A stretch of DNA of 17,137 nt from DAOTWA01 sp034435955 (lineage in GTDB: Bacteria; Chloroflexota; Anaerolineae; Anaerolineales; Anaerolineaceae), in assembly GCA_034435955.1 (NCBI GenBank), contig DAOTWA010000075.1:1-17137 (forward strand), in the 5' to 3' direction. A model generated the notes under the pieces. It saw nothing but the letters and a program-made list of their open reading frames with translations, did no database searches and was not told where the DNA came from. Within the stretch, counting starts at the first letter, position 1; the number at the start of each line of letters is the position of its first letter. Position numbers and translations under genes: made by a program. Positions 13,910-17,137 of the stretch are shown in pieces.

Positions 13910-14659
13910 ATGGAACTGGCCGGACGCGCGGCCATCGTCAGCGGGGGCGGTTCGGGCATCGGCCGCGCCATCGCCCTCCGCCTGGCCCAAGACGGCGCCG
14001 CCGTCGCCATCCTGGATGTGGACGTCCCGGGGGCGGACGGCGCAGCCGAGGACATCCGCTCCGCTGGCGGCAAGGCCATCGCCATCGCCTGCGACGTCTC
14101 CGATCCAGCCCGGGTTCATGCGGCCGTGGACGAGACGGTGGCCTCTTTCGGCGGACTGCACATCCTGGTCAACAACGCCGGAATTTGCCCGCTGCGACCT
14201 TTCGAAGAGATTACCCTGGAGGAGTGGAACCGCGTGCTGGCCATCAACCTGACCGGCGCCTTCCTCCTGTGCCAGGCTGCCCTCCCGCACCTGCGCCGCG
14301 CTGGACCTCGCGGCCGCATCATCCATATCGGCTCGCTGGCCGGACAGACCGGCGGCGTGGCAGTCGGAGCACACTATTCCGCTTCCAAGGCCGGCTTGAT
14401 GGTGCTCACCAAGCAGCTTGCCAAGCTGCTGGCCCCCTATGGGGTGACGGCCAATAACATCGCTCCGGGCACCACCGACACCGCCCTGACCCGCTCCTGG
14501 CCGGCGAAGACCCGCGCCGCCCTCCGCCGCCAGATCCCCCTCGGACGGCTGGGCCAGCCGGAGGACGTGGCCGCCCTGGTTGCCTTTCTCGCCTCGGATG
14601 AGGCCAGCTTCATTACCGGCGCAACCATTGACGTGAACGGAGGCCTGCACATCGACTGA
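13910..14659 (+). CDS. Short-chain dehydrogenase/reductase (second of two)
   Basis: Second classical SDR, 249 residues, 15 bp after the first, with GGAGGAG ahead of the ATG. Nucleotide-binding SGGGSGIG (11-18, Ser instead of the usual Thr), NNAG (88-91), Asn113, Ser142, Tyr156 and Lys160 (YSASK) are present. Asp36 (ILDVD) again suggests NAD. Same length class and shared NNAGICP/NAGICP segment with its neighbour point to a paralogous pair, perhaps two successive oxidations or subunits. The stop TGA overlaps the E2 start (TGATG) by one base, so it is translationally coupled to the acyltransferase. That ties this dehydrogenase physically to the E1/E2 complex genes. Substrate unknown. Confidence 0.88.
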   Translation: MELAGRAAIVSGGGSGIGRAIALRLAQDGAAVAILDVDVPGADGAAEDIRSAGGKAIAIACDVSDPARVHAAVDETVASFGGLHILVNNAGICPLRPFEEITLEEWNRVLAINLTGAFLLCQAALPHLRRAGPRGRIIHIGSLAGQTGGVAVGAHYSASKAGLMVLTKQLAKLLAPYGVTANNIAPGTTDTALTRSWPAKTRAALRRQIPLGRLGQPEDVAALVAFLASDEASFITGATIDVNGGLHID

Positions 14660-15870
14660 TGGCTACCCAGGTGATCATGCCCAAATTGGGTCTCACCATG
14701 ACCGAAGGCCGCATCCTCGACTGGCTCAAACACGAGGGCGAGCCGGTCAGGGTCGGCGAGCCCCTCCTGGTGGTTGAGACCGACAAAGTTGCCTTAGACG
14801 TGGAGGCCAGCGCATCCGGCGCGCTCTTGAAGATCCTCCACCCGGCGGGCGATGTGGTGCCGCTGGGAACGGTCATCGCCTTCATCGGCGAGCCCGGCGA
14901 ACCTTTGCCCCAAGCGCCCCCCTCCGAACCTGCCGCCCAGGAGAACCAGGCAGAGGCTACCATCCTCCCTCCTGCGCCCCCAGCCGCGCCCGCCCAGCCG
15001 GCCCCGCCCGTCAGGGTCTCGCCGTTGGCCAGAAAACTGGCCGCTGAGCACGGCATCGATCTCTCCACCCTGCACGGCAGCGGGCCGGCGGGCCGCATCG
15101 TCGAGGAGGACGTGCGGGCGGTCATCACCGCTGCCGCGGCGGCGGTCACCCCGCCCCCGGCTCCCGACGAGGCGCCTTACCGCGACCTGCCCCTCTCTGC
15201 CGTCCGCCGCACTTCCGCCCGGCGCATGGCTGAGAGCGCCCGCAGCGCGCCGCATTTCTACCTGACGATCGAGGCGGTGGTCGCCCACCTGGCCGGGCTG
15301 TTGCGCAGCCTCCAGCCGGATTTCGCCGCGCGCCTGGGCGTCCACCTCACCTACACCGATTTCTTCCTGCGCGCCCTGGCGCTGACCCTGCCGCACCATC
15401 CCTTGCTTAACGCCGCCGCCGGCGATGAAACCGTGCGCTGCTTCACCACCGTCAACCTCGCTCTGGCCATAGCCGCCCCCGACGGGCTGGTCGCGCCGGT
15501 CATCCGCTCGATCGAGGCGCTCTCCCTCGAGGAGATCGCCCACCGACGGATGGAGCTTGCCGAGAAGGCCCGCTCGCGTCGCCTCACCCCAGACGACCTG
15601 ACCCGCGCCACCTTCACCCTGACCAACCTGGGTATGTACGGCGTGGACGAATTCGCTCCCATCCTCAATCCGCCGCAGAGCGCTATCCTGGCCGTGGGCG
15701 CCGTCTCCGAGCGCCCGGTGGGCGAGGGCGGTCAGGTCGTGCTGCGGCCCACCGTCCGCCTGACTCTGGCTGTCGATCACCGCGTCGCCGATGGCGTGGA
15801 TGCAGCCCTTTTCCTGAAGGAGCTGCGCGCTCTCCTGTCCACCCCCGAAGCCCTGCTCAAACCAACGTGA
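14659..15870 (+). CDS. Dihydrolipoamide acyltransferase (E2) of the 2-oxo-acid dehydrogenase complex
   Basis: Core of the complex: its lipoyl arm takes the acyl group from E1 and moves it to CoA. 403 residues, with one lipoyl domain (about 1-80; lipoylated Lys43 in ETDKVAL). A Pro/Ala-rich linker (about 81-117) leads to the peripheral subunit-binding domain (119-154: SPLARKLAAEHG, GPAGRIVEEDV), then a second Ala/Pro linker and the catalytic domain (about 176-403) with DHRVADG (373-379, His374). Short single-lipoyl E2s are usual for acetoin dehydrogenases and many bacterial pyruvate enzymes. It is coupled to the second SDR and separated from E1 by the regulator and SDR genes, an unusual interruption. 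No E3 gene is visible, so it must be further downstream or shared with another complex. DNA here is very C-rich at third codon positions. Confidence 0.92.
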   Translation: MATQVIMPKLGLTMTEGRILDWLKHEGEPVRVGEPLLVVETDKVALDVEASASGALLKILHPAGDVVPLGTVIAFIGEPGEPLPQAPPSEPAAQENQAEATILPPAPPAAPAQPAPPVRVSPLARKLAAEHGIDLSTLHGSGPAGRIVEEDVRAVITAAAAAVTPPPAPDEAPYRDLPLSAVRRTSARRMAESARSAPHFYLTIEAVVAHLAGLLRSLQPDFAARLGVHLTYTDFFLRALALTLPHHPLLNAAAGDETVRCFTTVNLALAIAAPDGLVAPVIRSIEALSLEEIAHRRMELAEKARSRRLTPDDLTRATFTLTNLGMYGVDEFAPILNPPQSAILAVGAVSERPVGEGGQVVLRPTVRLTLAVDHRVADGVDAALFLKELRALLSTPEALLKPT

Positions 15871-15912
15871 TCAACGACCATTGCCACGCCGATCGCGGGC
15901 GCCCGGCCAAAC

Positions 15913-15957
15913 AGGGAGGGGAGGCTGATGGGATTTGCAAAGGTACCATCCACATGA
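15913..15957 (+). other. Strong Shine-Dalgarno with a nine-codon ORF in the E2-to-MBL gap
   Basis: The 178-bp gap between E2 and the next gene contains AGGGAGGGGAGG (15913-15924), then ATG at 15928 opening MGFAKVPST and stop at 15955-15957. The stop overlaps another ATG (ATGA, 15954) that opens a 39-codon frame running to 16073, over the start of the next gene. This may be a leader peptide, a remnant of a lost gene, or chance. No clear promoter or terminator hairpin was seen in the gap. Confidence 0.3.
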
Positions 15958-16048
15958 AAATCTTCGCGGCCTGCGCGGTACGTCAAGAAACATGCAAGAG
16001 ACGGCTTGAAATCGTCATCAACCAGAAACACTTTGGGAGGATGCCAGC

Positions 16049-16840
16049 ATGGAATACCTCGTCGACGTCTTGAAAGTCGGTCAGTTCCCCGAGACACCCG
16101 GCGCCGAAATCTACTGGATGTCCCGCTTCCGCGATGACCAGTGGGAGCCGCTCAACGTTTACGCCATGCTCGTGCGCGGCGGAGGCCACACCCTGCTGGT
16201 CAACAGCGGCCCGCCCCTCGAGCGCCTGGAGTGGCTCAACCGCATCTGGGGCGCCGGCACGGACATGCGCCACCAGCTCGTCGTCCACGAGGACGACCGC
16301 ATCGAGAACCGCCTCGCCGCCCTGAATGTGACCCCCGACCAGGTCGAGCACCTCATCCTCACCCCCCTCCAGCCCTACGCCCTGGGCGGCGCAGTCAAAT
16401 TCCGCAACGCCCAGATTCACGTCAACCGCAACGGCTGGGCCGACATGTTCGCCCCGCGCTACAAGAAACATCCCCACGACGTCATGCCCGTCTGCTTCTC
16501 TCCTGAGGACATCCACTATTTCTTCGTCGAAGCCTGGGAGCGCCTGGACATGATGAAGGACGAGTGCGAGATTCTCCCCGGCGTGAGCGTCTTTTGGGTG
16601 GGCGTGCATCACCGCTCCTCGGTGGCGGTCAAAGTGCAGACCAAAGACGGCGCGGTGATCTTCTCCGACTGCATGTTCCGCTACGAACACATCACCGAGA
16701 ACCGCCTGTTGGGCATCAACGAGAACATGTACGAGGCCCTCGAGGCCTACGCCCGCATCCGCCAGGAAGCCGACATCATCGTGCCCATGTACGATCCGCG
16801 TGTCCTGGAGCGCCACCCCGGTGGGCACATCGGCTATTGA
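16049..16840 (+). CDS. Metallo-beta-lactamase-fold protein lacking most metal ligands
   Basis: 263 residues, with the layout of lactonase-like MBL hydrolases (AHL-lactonase-like): LVRGGGHTLLVNSG (41-54), then LILTPLQPYALGG (102-114) where the family has THxHxDHxGG, GVHHRSSVAV (185-194), GAVIFSDCMFRYEHITENR (201-219) and a C-terminal PMYDPRVLERHP where PGHDPxVLERxP is expected. Thus three histidines and one Asp of the metal motif read Pro106, Gln108, Tyr110 and Ala111, and the last His reads Tyr. Only one His (187 or 188) and Asp207 survive. The rest of the frame is intact and well conserved, so it is likely a functional non-enzymatic or differently acting protein rather than a decayed gene. 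GGGAGG lies about ten bases before the ATG. Its job in the operon is unknown. Confidence 0.8.
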   Translation: MEYLVDVLKVGQFPETPGAEIYWMSRFRDDQWEPLNVYAMLVRGGGHTLLVNSGPPLERLEWLNRIWGAGTDMRHQLVVHEDDRIENRLAALNVTPDQVEHLILTPLQPYALGGAVKFRNAQIHVNRNGWADMFAPRYKKHPHDVMPVCFSPEDIHYFFVEAWERLDMMKDECEILPGVSVFWVGVHHRSSVAVKVQTKDGAVIFSDCMFRYEHITENRLLGINENMYEALEAYARIRQEADIIVPMYDPRVLERHPGGHIGY

Positions 16841-16853
16841 TGGGAGGGAAAAA

Positions 16854-17137
16854 ATGGACTTGATCAGACGAGAGCAGATACCTGTGCGCCCGCTGCAGGG
16901 ACGGGATATCCAGACCGCGGTGGGCAAGGACGGACTGGTGGCCAGCGCCGCCATGACCATGGGCTGGGCCCACTTCTCCTTCGAGCTCGGCGCGGTCGAA
17001 CCGCACCAGCATGCCGAGGAGCTGGTTTACGTCCTGCGCGTCCGCGGCTGCCGCGTGCGGTTCGGCCCCGCCCGGGATCGGCTCGACGGCAGCCTGGAGC
17101 TGGAAGAGGGCATGCTCCTGCACATCCCCGCCGGCGA
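16854..17137 (+). CDS. Cupin-domain protein (partial, 3' end cut off)
   Basis: The first 94 codons are present. The sequence HFSFELGAVEPHQHAEELVY (40-59) followed by VLRVRGCRVRF is a cupin motif 1, with His51, His53 and Glu55/56 as the likely metal ligands, spaced one residue tighter than the commonest form. EEGMLLHIPAG (85-94) begins motif 2, then the window ends. Small cupins in sugar operons act as isomerases, epimerases or sensors; none can be chosen here. GGGAGGG lies five bases before the ATG, 13 bp after the MBL-fold gene, so the two are cotranscribed. Confidence 0.8.
   Translation, partial: MDLIRREQIPVRPLQGRDIQTAVGKDGLVASAAMTMGWAHFSFELGAVEPHQHAEELVYVLRVRGCRVRFGPARDRLDGSLELEEGMLLHIPAG

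Noticed and set aside
13811..14650. Minus-strand open frame (279 codons) opposite the second SDR
   Set aside because: Antisense to a complete SDR with all catalytic residues; translation is compositionally biased.
14794..15780. Long minus-strand open frame (328 codons) opposite E2
   Set aside because: Low-complexity Gly/Arg/Ala/Gln translation, antisense to an E2 with all its motifs; a shadow of GC-rich codons.
15867..16073. 68-codon GTG-started frame overlapping the E2 stop
   Set aside because: No ribosome binding site at the GTG, no recognisable similarity, and it runs over the start of the MBL-fold gene. Only the smaller SD-led frame inside the gap is kept as an observation.
15983..16960. 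Long minus-strand open frame (325 codons) opposite the MBL-fold gene
   Set aside because: It is antisense to a clearly recognisable coding gene, has no family resemblance, and is expected from high GC with few stops on the opposite strand.

Overview
The window looks like part of a Chloroflexota (Anaerolineae-like) chromosome, or that of another GC-rich saprophyte that lives on sugars. This is inference from gene style: a lipoprotein sugar-binding protein with a Pro/Thr/Gln-rich linker, a CUT2 sugar ABC transporter, and long catabolic operons with overlapping genes. No rRNA, tRNA, CRISPR array, insertion sequence or integrase is visible. The window cuts a gene at each end.

Left half (about 1-8001, all on the minus strand): an L-rhamnose uptake and catabolism locus. 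In transcription order it holds rhaB (L-rhamnulokinase), rhaA (L-rhamnose isomerase, often called rhaI), an AT-rich gap with a strong sigma70-type promoter, a DeoR-family regulator, rhaT (double ATP-binding protein), rhaP and rhaQ (permeases) and rhaS (lipoprotein binding protein, cut by the left edge). Rhamnose enters through RhaSTPQ, is isomerised to rhamnulose by RhaA and phosphorylated by RhaB. The next enzyme, an aldolase, is not in the window.

Middle (8002-8292): a 291-bp divergent intergenic region. It carries a TTGACA-N17-TATACT promoter reading left into rhaB, with a small palindrome over the predicted start site, and a TTGACA-N16-TACAAT promoter reading right. The rightward promoter is followed at once by the perfect 12-bp palindrome GCAAACGTTTGC, a textbook LacI/PurR-type operator.

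Right half (8293-17137, all on the plus strand): one long presumed operon of two-carbon-transfer and oxidative enzymes. It holds a split transketolase (N and C halves as separate overlapping genes), E1 alpha and E1 beta of a pyruvate/acetoin-type 2-oxo-acid dehydrogenase complex, a LacI-family repressor, two short-chain dehydrogenases, a single-lipoyl E2 acyltransferase, a metallo-beta-lactamase-fold protein that has lost nearly all its metal ligands, and the start of a cupin protein. No sugar kinase and no E3 (dihydrolipoamide dehydrogenase) are present. A plausible reading is a LacI-controlled pathway in which the short-chain dehydrogenases oxidise a polyol or sugar derivative, the split transketolase moves two-carbon units, and the E1/E2 complex makes an acyl-CoA. 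The substrate cannot be deduced from sequence alone, and this operon is the best candidate for something undescribed.
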